Shown: piece after piece, positions 20,797 through 30,123 of the stretch | Layout: each line of letters opens with the position of its first letter | Position numbering within the stretch: the stretch's first letter is position 1 | Source: Parietichytrium sp. I65-24A | Lineage: Eukaryota; Sar; Bigyra; Thraustochytrida; Thraustochytriidae | Direction of reading: 5' to 3' | NCBI GenBank assembly: GCA_012862575.1 | Contig: BLSF01000126.1 | Location: 1,494 to 45,964 of the forward strand | Length of the DNA stretch: 44,471 nt | Notes under the pieces: generated by a model | Databases searched by the model: none | What the model was told of the DNA's origin: nothing | What the model saw: the letters and a program-made list of their open reading frames with translations, nothing else | Made by a program: the position numbers and the translations under genes

Positions 20797-21909
20797 CTAT
20801 GTCCTTCCACGCAGAAGGAGCGCGACATTAAATAGTGCACCAACCACAAGTGCAACGCGAAGGAGGGTGACCTCGCCACGGGCAGCTGTGACCTCTTTGA
20901 TTTCTTTGACCTTCTCGCGCTCCGACTGCTGGCCACCTGCCCAGAGTGGTGCATGGCCACGGACTCTGTCGAACTGAACGGCCTCTTCGGGCCCCAAAAG
21001 AATAACCCCGCACTTGGCGTGCACGTCTTTTGGGATGTCACTATCCAGAATGCGGTGACCTTCGGAGTTGAGATAGGCAACGCCTCCGGACTTTTCCCAG
21101 AGAAAGGCCAGCGGGATGGCCTCATACACTAGACGGAGCCTTCCCTTTGGATACTTTGAATCTGCCGGGTAGAGGAAACAACCTCCCTGAAGCAGCTGGC
21201 GCGACACATCAAGAACCATGCAGCAGGCCCAGCGCACGCTCCTTCCTCGAAGGTGCTGCGCTACGAAGGTGCTCACAGTCCCGTCCCAATTGGCGCTGTT
21301 ACCTTCATTGATCGCGTAGGTTTTTCCCTTGCGGGGCATCTTGTGGTCCTGGATAAATTGCACCCATTCGTGCTCTTCAAAGTCATATTGCGAGCAGTGC
21401 ACAGTGCTTTTCTTAGTGCAGCCAGCAAACGTGAGTGCCGCAGAGAAGAGTGCATAACCGGCAGCGACTATCTCACGTGCCGACTTGACCTGGGCGAGGT
21501 CCTTGGCTCTGAAAACACCGTAAATTAGCCCCACGGAGACGCTCACCGGAACATTCTGGCTTCCGTCGAGAGGGTCAAACACAACGATGAACTCACCGTC
21601 CGGGTTAAGCCTGACGAAATCTTCGCGCTCTTCGCTCGCGAACCCTGCCACGTGAGGACACTCTTTCAACGCAGCCTCCACGGCCTGGTCGGCCAGCTCA
21701 TCCAAAGCCAAAACCTTGTCCCCCGAAGCGTTCACATTCCCTGCGGCACCGGCAGACCCGCCTTTGCTCGCGGCCGGTTTTTGCAAGAACTCGGAGAGAG
21801 CTGCGCCAGTCCAACCCACATGAGACCTAATTTCGAGGTGAATCTTGACGCTCGCGCGCCTCAATGCAGCTTCCACTTCTGCCAACCGCGACTCCATGTC
21901 CTGCGCCAT
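20797..21909 (-). CDS. Fructose-1,6-bisphosphatase-like protein with C-terminal hydrophobic tail
   Basis: The 370-residue protein carries class I FBPase motifs in order: NVNASGDKVLALD (about 57-70), the metal-binding SEE (ASEEREDF), VVFDPLDGSQNV (about 107-118), GYALFSAAL, KTYAINEGN, MVLDVSRQLLQGGCFLYPAD, and KGRLRLVYEAIPLAF with the metal-ligand Glu. The enzyme removes the 1-phosphate of fructose 1,6-bisphosphate in gluconeogenesis. Class I enzymes normally have DPLDGSSNID; here the second Ser is Gln and the following Asp is lost, so substrate preference may differ, with sedoheptulose-1,7-bisphosphate a possibility. The C-terminal end (about 349-367, LLRVALVVGALFNVALLL followed by RGRT) looks like a tail anchor, which is not usual for FBPase and suggests attachment to an organelle membrane. 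The ATG at 21909 is the natural start. No plastid-type redox insert is seen. Confidence 0.88.
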   Translation of the reverse strand: MAQDMESRLAEVEAALRRASVKIHLEIRSHVGWTGAALSEFLQKPAASKGGSAGAAGNVNASGDKVLALDELADQAVEAALKECPHVAGFASEEREDFVRLNPDGEFIVVFDPLDGSQNVPVSVSVGLIYGVFRAKDLAQVKSAREIVAAGYALFSAALTFAGCTKKSTVHCSQYDFEEHEWVQFIQDHKMPRKGKTYAINEGNSANWDGTVSTFVAQHLRGRSVRWACCMVLDVSRQLLQGGCFLYPADSKYPKGRLRLVYEAIPLAFLWEKSGGVAYLNSEGHRILDSDIPKDVHAKCGVILLGPEEAVQFDRVRGHAPLWAGGQQSEREKVKEIKEVTAARGEVTLLRVALVVGALFNVALLLRGRT

Positions 21910-22316
21910 GTCTCCACCGTGCTTTGATGCTTTCCACGCTCCTTATCCCCGGCGTTCACGATTCAGCAACCCTGAGTGTCGATGATTACATTTCGTTTCG
22001 ATGATTATAACAATTACAACAGCAGCAAGGAACAGCAAACCGAATGAATGAACGAATACAACAGCAGCAAGGAACAGCAAACCGAACGAATGAACAAACA
22101 AACAAACATACAAACATACAAACATGCACACGTCAGTGAGACATTGGCCCACATTCATGCAACACGCTGCTCTTTCTGGGCCTTCGAGCACATTTGAACT
22201 ACGAAAGATATCGAGAGATATCGAGAAAATAAATATGACTGTGGGTCACACACACAATGGGCTCCGCCGCAACTTTGACCAACTTACCTCTTTACTGATG
22301 GAACGATCACACGCAA
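21910..22316. other. Spacer between divergent FBPase and cytochrome b561 regions
   Basis: The interval contains a 42-bp imperfect tandem duplication (22015-22098) and two GATATCGAGA units (about 22206-22226). It is the upstream region of FBPase. No gene is seen. Confidence 0.6.
22015..22098. repeat. 42-bp tandem duplication
   Basis: Two near-identical units start at 22015 and 22057 and share TACAACAGCAGCAAGGAACA. They are 140-190 bp upstream of the FBPase start codon. Confidence 0.9.
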
Positions 22317-22317
22317 T

Positions 22318-22364
<47 letters not shown>

Positions 22365-23722
22365 CTCTCTCTCCTTGTGCTTCTCGCCGCCGGTGCGCGG
22401 GGATACTGGCCCGCTACTCAACAAGCTAGAAGGGCGACCTCGTGCGACTCTTTTGTGCACCGCAGCAGGAGCCTGCTGTCTCTCGTGTGGCTCTCTCTCA
22501 CAACTCTTGGCAGCGTGGTGTGCACCGCAGTTTTGGGGTGCGCAAACTCAGAGAGGGGCGTGTGGGGGGAAGCTACAATCTTCGGGGATGTGAGGACGCA
22601 GGGAGGGAAGTTGTTGTGAGGGCGAGTGAGCAGTTCTTGCGAGCTCCTCACAAGGTCTTGAAGAGGACTGGGAGGAAGATGCGGAGGACTATGTCAAACA
22701 GTAGTCACAAAGACGTCTATGTTGTTATGATTTCAATACATTTAAAAGTAGCATGACAAGCTTTTAAAAAATATCTTTTCACAGTAAGAGTATCTACCAG
22801 AAACGCAGAGGAACATTCTTGCCACTACGAGTATCTATAAGACACCATACATCGTTCTACCATCACTACTCAACAACTACCTTTCTAGCTAGCTTCCAGG
22901 AACTATCACTCCTACTCCTACTTCTACCGGAATTTGATGTAGTCTCCCCGGGCGACTACTCAAGCTTACTAATGCAATATATCTCTAGCTAGCTAGCTAG
23001 CGTCTAATCAATGTAAACATCTATTTACCGGCACTACAATCCTTCGCCACCCCCACTACCGGTAGCTCTATCAATCCAGCTAACCCCGAATTTGTCTACA
23101 ATATCATTATTCGTACCTAGACAATAACCATGCGACCTTTGCTACCGGAGGATCTACTCAGCCAGCTAGCAGTGGAGATCGGCGTAGAGAAACGCGTAGA
23201 GAGGCCTATGTCGACGATGGAGCTGTGATTGTTTGAATGAATTTTTGTTAAGTTGTTGTTAAGTTGTTGTTGTTATTGTATTTCTCAATCAGTCAAACAT
23301 AGTCAAACAACGAATGAATGAATCAATGAATGAATGAATCAATCAATCAAATCAATGACAAGTTCCGAAAGTTGAAGACTGAGAAACAGTCAAAAGCTCA
23401 CGTGGGAAAAGGTATTCGCAGGTCTCGCACGCAGTCCGTTCGTCTCTTATCGCGCAGGCGTTCACGTGTTCTGGAGGGTCAAGTTACGTTGGTATCTCAC
23501 AATGTTGGGGAGGATCGCGTCGAGGATGGGTTTCAGGGCGAGTTGGCCGAGTCTCGGGATGGCCAAGAGGCATGCGAGCTCGGTGGCTGGCGGCAGGGAT
23601 AAGTATTCGACCGGGTCGATGGTGCTGCACTGGCTGACGGCTGCTGGGATTGGCACGTGCATCGGCACGGTGAAGATGTCACAGTGGACGCCGAAGGATG
23701 AGCCGAAGAAGTATGGGTACAC
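22317..23722. repeat. Copy A of a 1.4 kb tandem duplication
   Basis: This copy matches 23724-25131 over its whole length at a few percent divergence, by eye. It opens with a CT microsatellite, then CTTCTCGCCGCCGGTGCGCG, and ends inside the cytochrome b561 coding region at the single N (23723). Differences are scattered substitutions and small indels, not a clean recent copy. It may be real, or two haplotypes placed in tandem. Confidence 0.9.
23502..23722 (+). pseudogene. Truncated 5' fragment of cytochrome b561 gene (copy A)
   Basis: From the ATG at 23502 this frame encodes the first 73 residues of the same protein as 24909-25532, with two visible replacements (MLGR for MLGG and SLGMAKR for SLGLAKR). 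It stops being homologous at the N (23723), where CT microsatellite follows. The fragment keeps the targeting region and the first His (VLHWL) but lacks the later helices, so it cannot be functional as assembled. Confidence 0.75.
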
Positions 23723-23723
23723 N
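23723..23723. other. Single ambiguous base at the duplication junction
   Basis: An N lies exactly where copy A ends in coding sequence (TATGGGTACAC) and copy B begins with CT repeat. This suggests an assembly join. Confidence 0.8.
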
Positions 23724-23725
23724 TT

Positions 23726-23760
<35 letters not shown>

Positions 23761-25131
23761 TTCTTTCTTTCTCTCTCTCTCTCTCTCTTTGTGCTTCTCG
23801 CCGCCGGTGCGCGGGGATACTGGCCCGCTACTCAACAAGCTAGAAGGGCGACCTCGTGCGACTCTTTTGTGCACCGCAGCAGGAGCCCGCTGTCTCTCGT
23901 GTGGCTCTCTCTCACAACTCTTGGCAGCGTGGTGTGCACCGCAGTTTTGGGGTGCGCAAACTCAGAGAGGGGCGTGTGGGGGGGAGAGCTGCAATCTTCG
24001 GGGATGTGAGGACGCAGGGAGGGAAGTTGTTGTGAGGGCGAGTGAGCAGTTCTTGCGCGCTCCTCACAAGGTCTTGAAGAGGACTGGGAGGAAGATGAGG
24101 AGGACTATGCCAAACAGTAGTCACAAAGACGTCTATGTGATTATGATTTCATTAAATATAAGAGTAGCATGACAACCTTTTAAAAAATATCTTTTCACAG
24201 TAAGAGTACCTACCAGAAACGCAGAGGAACATTCTTGCCACTACGAGTATCTATAAGACACCATACATCGTTCTACCATCACTACTCAACAACTACCATT
24301 CTAGCTAGCTTCCAGGAACTATCACTCCTACTCCTACTTCTACCGGAATTTGATGTAGTCTCCCCGGGCGACTACTCAAGCTTACTAATGCAATATATCT
24401 AGCTAGCTAGCGTCTAATCAATGTAAACATCTATTTACCGGCACTACAATCCTTTGCCACCCCCACTACCGGTAGCTCTATCAATCCAGCTAACCCCGAA
24501 TTTGTCTACAATATCATTATTCGTACCTAGACAATAACCATGCGACCTTTGCTACCGGAGGATCTACTCGGCCAGCTAGCAGTGGAGATCAGCGTAGAGA
24601 AACGCCTAGAGAGGCCTATGTCGACGATGGAGCTGTGATTGTTTGAATGAATTATTGTTGTTGTTGTTGTTATTGTTATTGTATTTCTCAATCAGTCAAA
24701 CATAGTCAAACAACGAATGAATGAATCAATGAATGAATGAATGAATCAATCAATCAAATCAATGACAAGTTCCGAAAGTTGAAGACTGAGAAACAGTCAA
24801 AAGCTCACGTGGGAAAAGGTATTCGCAGGTCTCGCACGCAGTCCGTTCGTCTCTTATCGCGCAGGCGTTCACGTGTTCGGGAGGGTCAAGTTACGTTGGT
24901 ATCTCACAATGTTGGGAGGGATCGCGTCGAGGATGGGTTTCAGGGCGAGTTGGCCGAGTCTCGGGTTGGCCAAGCGGCATGCGAGCTCGGTGGCTGGCGG
25001 CAGGGATAAGTATTCGACCGGGTCGATGGTGCTGCACTGGCTGACGGCTGCTGGGATTGGCACGTGCATCGGCACGGTGAAGATGTCACAGTGGACGCCG
25101 AAAGATGAGCCGAAGAAGTATGGGTACACGA
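23724..25131. repeat. Copy B of the 1.4 kb tandem duplication
   Basis: This copy aligns to 22317-23722, including the microsatellite, a GC-rich segment, an AT-rich segment with TAGCTAGC repeats, and the 5' end of the cytochrome b561 gene. Beyond 25131 the coding sequence continues uniquely. About 1.1 kb between the microsatellite and the ATG holds no gene in either copy and is the probable promoter. Confidence 0.9.
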
Positions 25132-25532
25132 AAGCCGAGCTCATGCACATTCACAAGTCCACTGCATGGATCGTGCTGGGCCTCATGGTGCCTCGCGTGG
25201 CGCTCCGCCTGGTTCAAAAGGCTCCTCCTCCGCCGCCGGGAAGCACCGTGGAGCGTGTGCTTGGGCAAGTTTCGCACTTTGGCATGTATGCACTGTCCTT
25301 GTTCTTGCCAATCTCTGGAATCGTGATGGGCTACTACGGGGGCAAGGGCGTCCCATTCTTCAACACTCACATGCCGGGAGCAGAGGAGCCGAACAAGGCG
25401 ATTGCGGGCCAGGCATTCAAGAACCACAAGCTCGCCGGACAGATCCTGACCTACTTGGTGCCAATTCACGTTGGAGCTGTCGGGTTCCATGCGGTCAAGG
25501 GGCACAACATCTTGCCAAGAATGCTTCCTTGA
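24909..25532 (+). CDS. Prokaryotic-type cytochrome b561 family membrane protein
   Basis: The 207-residue protein begins at ATG 24909. Its first 30 residues (MLGGIASRMGFRASWPS, Arg/Ser/Ala-rich) look like a mitochondrial presequence. The remainder matches the bacterial b561/Ni-hydrogenase b-type fold: Y-S-T-G-S-M-V-L-H-W-L (H43), HIHKSTAWIVLGLMVPRV (H80, H82), VSHFGMYALSLFLPISGIVMGY (H123), NHKLAGQILTYLVPIHVGAVGFH (H173, H187, H194), four membrane helices in all. The conserved His residues would ligate two b hemes, carrying electrons across or within the membrane. Inner mitochondrial membrane location is inferred from the presequence. The eukaryotic ascorbate-reducing b561 family is different and is not meant here. 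Copy A upstream (23502-23722) carries its 5' part only. An AATAAA at 25572 may signal polyadenylation. Confidence 0.85.
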   Translation: MLGGIASRMGFRASWPSLGLAKRHASSVAGGRDKYSTGSMVLHWLTAAGIGTCIGTVKMSQWTPKDEPKKYGYTKAELMHIHKSTAWIVLGLMVPRVALRLVQKAPPPPPGSTVERVLGQVSHFGMYALSLFLPISGIVMGYYGGKGVPFFNTHMPGAEEPNKAIAGQAFKNHKLAGQILTYLVPIHVGAVGFHAVKGHNILPRMLP

Positions 25533-27953
25533 GCTTTCGGCAGTCCACTTTGTGCGTCCTTTTCATGATAGAATAAATCAGTCAACGTCTTTCACAACAG
25601 TCTCTCCCTCTAGTCATTCTGTTTCCCCCCCTCAACTCGACCTCAACATCGCTGGTCTACTCCTGGCACTCCTTTCCGAGCAGATTTCATCTCCGTTTCC
25701 TCCACTCCACTATGACAGGGTTTTCGACAAACAGCGGCTTTTTGCAAGCTCGACGAGACTTGCTTGCCCTTCTGATCGCTCTTTTCGTTTTAGTAGCGCT
25801 TCAAATCAATGGGCACAATAGAGAGAATATCCAATTCCCTTATTAGCCACCATTTGCTTGCAACAGTTGAAGGAGAGATCGTGATCACCAAAAACAAGAC
25901 TACGGTGAGGGATTGCATGACCCTCACCGTACTCACAGCACCGGTGCGCACCAATGTCGTAGACCCGAACCGACGTGCACTTGCCGCAAAAGCAAGCCAA
26001 TCACAATCAATCGTTGACGGGATAGAAACCAAAGCTCGCCGCCACTCTCGCCTTATGAATCCGAACCCTGCAGACCCTGCAGCAGGACTTCAAATTGACA
26101 CGCGTTCAAAAAACAATCTAATCTTCACAGTCAATAAAGTTGGACCAGAATTACGGTTACGGAGACAAATCTCCAGTTAGTCTGCGGTGTCGTTACAGTG
26201 GTACAAATTTCGTTGTTGACGGAAGATACTGTGCCGGTACCGGTAGTCGAATGACAGCTAGCAAGCAAGTTCTCGCGTCGCTGTCAAAGTTGCCGACCAT
26301 CGCAGTGCACAAAACGCCCAAAACCGACCATGATCCAAGTGCTTTCAATGCTTTCAACATCAGCCCGTCTTCTCTTCATGTCCGACATGTTCAATGATCT
26401 TCAATGAAACAAGGACGGTGAAATGTAAAGGACGCAGAAAGCTGGGTGGCCGAATCCAATCATTGCAAGACTTGCAAGACCTAAATTCTGCTTCTTCTAT
26501 CACTTTAAGTAAAAACTCTGTTCGCAAAGCTTGGCGAAGCAGCTTGAAGATGACGCTTCGACGGCACTGACTCGGACGCGCGAAGTTGGAAGCTCGTCCA
26601 CCAATCGTCAATTCGCGTCAGTCCACTGACGCAATACGCAAAGTCTAGTGCACGGTTCCACTAGACCAAAGGGCCGATGACGTCATCTGCGAGGATGTCT
26701 GTCTGTCTGTCGTCTTTTACGTTGGCATTTGTGTACTCAGTACTCTCCCAAAGCGATGGAAGAAAGGCAAGTTCCAAGTCTCAATGTAATCTGGTGATGA
26801 AAATCAACCGAATGAAAATAAGTAGAAAAGCTCTTTTCGATGAGCTCTTGAACGCCTTGTTCAAATGAATGGAGTGAGACGAAAGAGTGTACACACAGTC
26901 AGTACTTTTCGTTTCGATTCTGTGGAAAAGTCATCCAACACACAAATCGACGGATTCTCTTCCAGCATATCCTCTATATATCACTACATTACTGTCACAT
27001 GTTTATTACAATAGCAGTTAATCGCTGGGTATTGTGGCAGATTTGTGACTCCCCCATCACAAGTAAGCAGTGTAATTAATTTTTCTGAATGAATAACTAG
27101 CTAAAAGCCACGTAGTGCTTTGCAACAGAGGCTAGAACTGGCCAATTAGCAAACTAAATACACGTCTACTCCAACGCCTAAATCCTCAGTACCAGCCCAG
27201 CTCTACACTTTATTTTAGTAAGCCTTAAATCAAAAGATTTGTCGCTAGTCGACCATACGCACATCCATAGTCCCCCCACCACTACCCTCGTCTTACCATA
27301 CTACTGTAATCCTGTCTACCACTCTTCGCTACCAACACGACTATCCCTAATTACTGGCATAATAATGTAGACTAAGAACAACCCTAAATATTTAATAATG
27401 GTGTAAGATATGCATAGCGATGGGATCCATAAGATATGGTATAAGCCTATACGTGCGGATACGGAGAAGGATTTATATAATGGTCTAATAGACTTCTTAT
27501 TGATATATGTCCGTATCTATAATGTTATGTTATTGTATTGATTTTGATTATGCTTGACTTGGTTGATTTCAAGAGAACAAACTCGCATCTTTGGGAAGCG
27601 ACGTGCGCGGCCATTACAGTCGGCAGAGAGATTGAGAGAGGCGAAGAAAGAAAGGAAGGAAGCTGTGCGAGAGAGGTGAGTTGTGTTGGCGCGATGGCGC
27701 ATTGCGAAGGTGTTGCGGAATGTTGTTTGTTTGTTTGTATATATTTAGGCGCTGCGAAGCCCCTCGTCTGCGACGTGCGTTTTGGTTCCAAAGTTCTGGC
27801 GGTTTGGGGGCTTGTGAGAATCCAGAGATAAATGGAGATGCTGACGGTGTTGTTTTGTGGTGTTGTGAATGCGTGGTTGGTGGCGTGACGTTGTCTTCGT
27901 CGGGATTGGCTTTTGCGTGGTCCACCTGGAAATGAATGCAGGGCTTTTGGAAA
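25533..27953. other. 2.4 kb spacer; no supported gene
   Basis: This is among the longest empty stretches. A 123-codon frame at 25809-26180 lacks recognisable motifs and I do not call it. Bases 26960-27540 are clearly AT-rich, with TATAAG-like and TATATCC repeats, unlike the neighbouring coding DNA. The last 350 bp before 27954 are GC-richer and presumably the ATIC promoter. Confidence 0.6.
25572..25577 (+). terminator. Candidate polyadenylation signal
   Basis: AATAAA lies 40 bp after the stop codon of the cytochrome b561 gene. Position and sequence fit, but the hexamer is common in this AT-richer spacer. Confidence 0.35.
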
Positions 27954-29795
27954 ATGGCGGCTTCACATTCGGCGATCGAAGGGTCCATGGAGGACATGCG
28001 GAAGGTGACCAGGGCGCTGCTTTCGGTCAGCGACAAGGCGCAGATTGTGGAGTTTGCAAAGTGCCTCGCGGAGAATGGTGTGGAGTTGCTCTCCACCGGA
28101 GGCACCGCCAAAATGCTCCGCGATGCGGGGCTCGAGGTAAAGGATGTCTCCGAGCATACCTTGTCGCCAGAGATGCTTGATGGACGCGTGAAAACGCTTC
28201 ACCCGAAGATCCATGGAGGCATTTTGGCCGTGCGCGGTAACAAAAAGCACGAACAAGACATGGCCGAGAACGACATTGCTGCAATTGACATGGTCGTACT
28301 CAACCTCTACCCATTTGAGAACACCGTGGCTGCAGGCGCAGACTTCCCCACCTGCGTCGAAAATATCGATATCGGTGGCCCAGCTATGCTCCGTGCGTCT
28401 GCCAAGAACCACTCAGCGGTGTCCATCGTGACCAGCCCTGCTCAGTACGATGGCATCATGAAAGAGATGTCTGAGAACAATGGCTGCACCTCCATGGCCA
28501 TGCGCCGTAGGCTGGCTGCAGCTGCTTTCTCCCTCAGCGCTCACTATGATTCCTGCATCGCGTCGTACTTTTCTGAGCAGGTGGAAACCGACACCCCAAC
28601 GTGCTCCCGCACTTACAAGGTGGACCGCCCACTCAAGTACGGGTGCAACCCAAACCAAGTCCCAGCTGCCCTTTGCCAACTCGGAAGCAACAAGATGCCT
28701 TTCGAGATCCTCAATGGCACTCCCGGATACATCAACTTGCTCGACGCAAGCAACGCTTGGCAGCTTGTCAAGGAGCTCAAGCAAGCCGTCGGCCTTGCTG
28801 CAGCAGCTTCGTTCAAGCATGTCAGCCCTGCTGGCGCTGCAGTTGCCGTCCCGCTCTCCGACATTGAGTTCCAGGCATATGAGCTCGCTGGTCGTGAGCT
28901 CAACCTCACCCAGTCAGCGCTTGCATACCTTCGCGCTCGCCAGGCTGACCCAATGAGCTCCTTCGGGGACTTTGCTGCTCTTAGCGATGTTGTGGACAAG
29001 GACACCGCGCTGGTGCTCAAGACAGAAGTTTCGGACGGAATCGTCGCTCCAGGGTACGAGCCAGAGGCACTGGAGATCCTCAAGGCCAAGAAGGGAGGAA
29101 AGTTTATTGTGCTTAAGGCTGACGAGAACTACGTACCTCCAAATGTGGAGTACCGCGAGGTGTACGGACAAGGATTTATGCAAAAGCGCAACGATGTGGT
29201 TGTCGACAAGGCATGCTTGCAGAACGTCCCGACCAAAAATTCGAGCATCTCCGAGGATGCCCAGCGCGACTTGCTCGTGGCTTCTGTTGCGCTCAAGTAC
29301 ACTCAGTCCAACAGCATTGCATTCGCAAAGAACGGTCAGGTGATCGGGGTCGGCGCAGGCCAACAGTCGCGCGTGGACTGCACCAAGCTCGCCGGCCGCA
29401 AAGTGCGCGTCTGGAGTCTTCGCCAGCATCCGAAGGTTCTTGGACTTAAGTTCAAGTCCGGCGTGAAGCGCCAGGACCGCATCAACGCCAGAGTTAGGTA
29501 TATTGAGGGAGACATGAGCGAGATTGAGCGCAAGCAGTGGGAGACCTTGTTCGAAGAGGTCCCAGAATCTTTGACAGAGGAGGAGAAGGACGAGTTCATG
29601 ACCAAGCTCAGCGAGGTGGCACTTGCTTCGGATGCCTTCTTCCCATTCCGCGACTCCATCGATGTCGCCTCCAAGCTCGGTGTGACCTTCATTGCTCAGA
29701 CCGGAGGCAGCGTCCAGGATACCCAGATTGTGGAAGCTTGTGATGAGTACGGCATGGCAATGGCAATGACCGGAATCCGCCTTTTCCACCACTAG
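27954..29795 (+). CDS. ATIC: Bifunctional AICAR formyltransferase / IMP cyclohydrolase
   Basis: This enzyme performs the last two steps of de novo purine synthesis: formylation of AICAR with 10-formyl-THF, then ring closure to IMP. From ATG 27954 it is 613 residues (human about 592). An earlier in-frame ATG at 27936 has a poorer context; 27954 has A at -3 and G at +4. The N-terminal MGS-like cyclohydrolase domain shows STGGTA, DGRVKTLHPKIHGG, MVVLNLYPF and NIDIGGPAMLRASAKNH. The transformylase domain shows KYGCNPNQVPA, FKHVSPAGAAVA (the Lys-His pair of the active site, about residue 288), DPMSSFGDFAALSD, QSNSIAFAKNGQVIGVGAGQ, SDAFFPFRDSID and a C-terminal RLFHH. It is the eukaryotic-type sequence and has no intron. 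The protein is expected to be cytosolic. The TPR membrane gene converges on it. Confidence 0.97.
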   Translation: MAASHSAIEGSMEDMRKVTRALLSVSDKAQIVEFAKCLAENGVELLSTGGTAKMLRDAGLEVKDVSEHTLSPEMLDGRVKTLHPKIHGGILAVRGNKKHEQDMAENDIAAIDMVVLNLYPFENTVAAGADFPTCVENIDIGGPAMLRASAKNHSAVSIVTSPAQYDGIMKEMSENNGCTSMAMRRRLAAAAFSLSAHYDSCIASYFSEQVETDTPTCSRTYKVDRPLKYGCNPNQVPAALCQLGSNKMPFEILNGTPGYINLLDASNAWQLVKELKQAVGLAAAASFKHVSPAGAAVAVPLSDIEFQAYELAGRELNLTQSALAYLRARQADPMSSFGDFAALSDVVDKDTALVLKTEVSDGIVAPGYEPEALEILKAKKGGKFIVLKADENYVPPNVEYREVYGQGFMQKRNDVVVDKACLQNVPTKNSSISEDAQRDLLVASVALKYTQSNSIAFAKNGQVIGVGAGQQSRVDCTKLAGRKVRVWSLRQHPKVLGLKFKSGVKRQDRINARVRYIEGDMSEIERKQWETLFEEVPESLTEEEKDEFMTKLSEVALASDAFFPFRDSIDVASKLGVTFIAQTGGSVQDTQIVEACDEYGMAMAMTGIRLFHH

Positions 29796-30123
29796 AAAAT
29801 CTTTGTTCTCAATGTTCGACTGACAGACAACCACCACTAAATCTTTCCCCACATGAATTTCATTCAGCCCTTTGTTGTAATGTGCTTCTTCGTATAATTC
29901 AAGGAGCCAGACGCGCATGCTGGCTCTAGCTCTAGCTCGCGGATGGAGTTTGGAGGACTCGTCTTCCTGCCGTATTATTTTAGATCATCGCCCATCTACT
30001 ATGGGTCTCTTTTTTTTCACTAGGTCACACACACATAATTTATTTTCATCCCTTTTACAATTTATTTACACATTTGGTAGGCAGGTCAGCATGTCTTTCG
30101 CACAAAGTCGCAAATGACTGGCG
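29796..30123. other. Convergent 3' spacer between ATIC and TPR gene
   Basis: These 328 bp separate two convergent stop codons and presumably hold both 3'UTRs. A run of TAGCTCTAGCTC occurs near 29925. No gene is seen. Confidence 0.6.

Noticed and set aside
25809-26180. 123-codon plus-strand ORF
   Set aside because: It has no recognisable domain, no upstream signal and no homology I know of; too weak to call.
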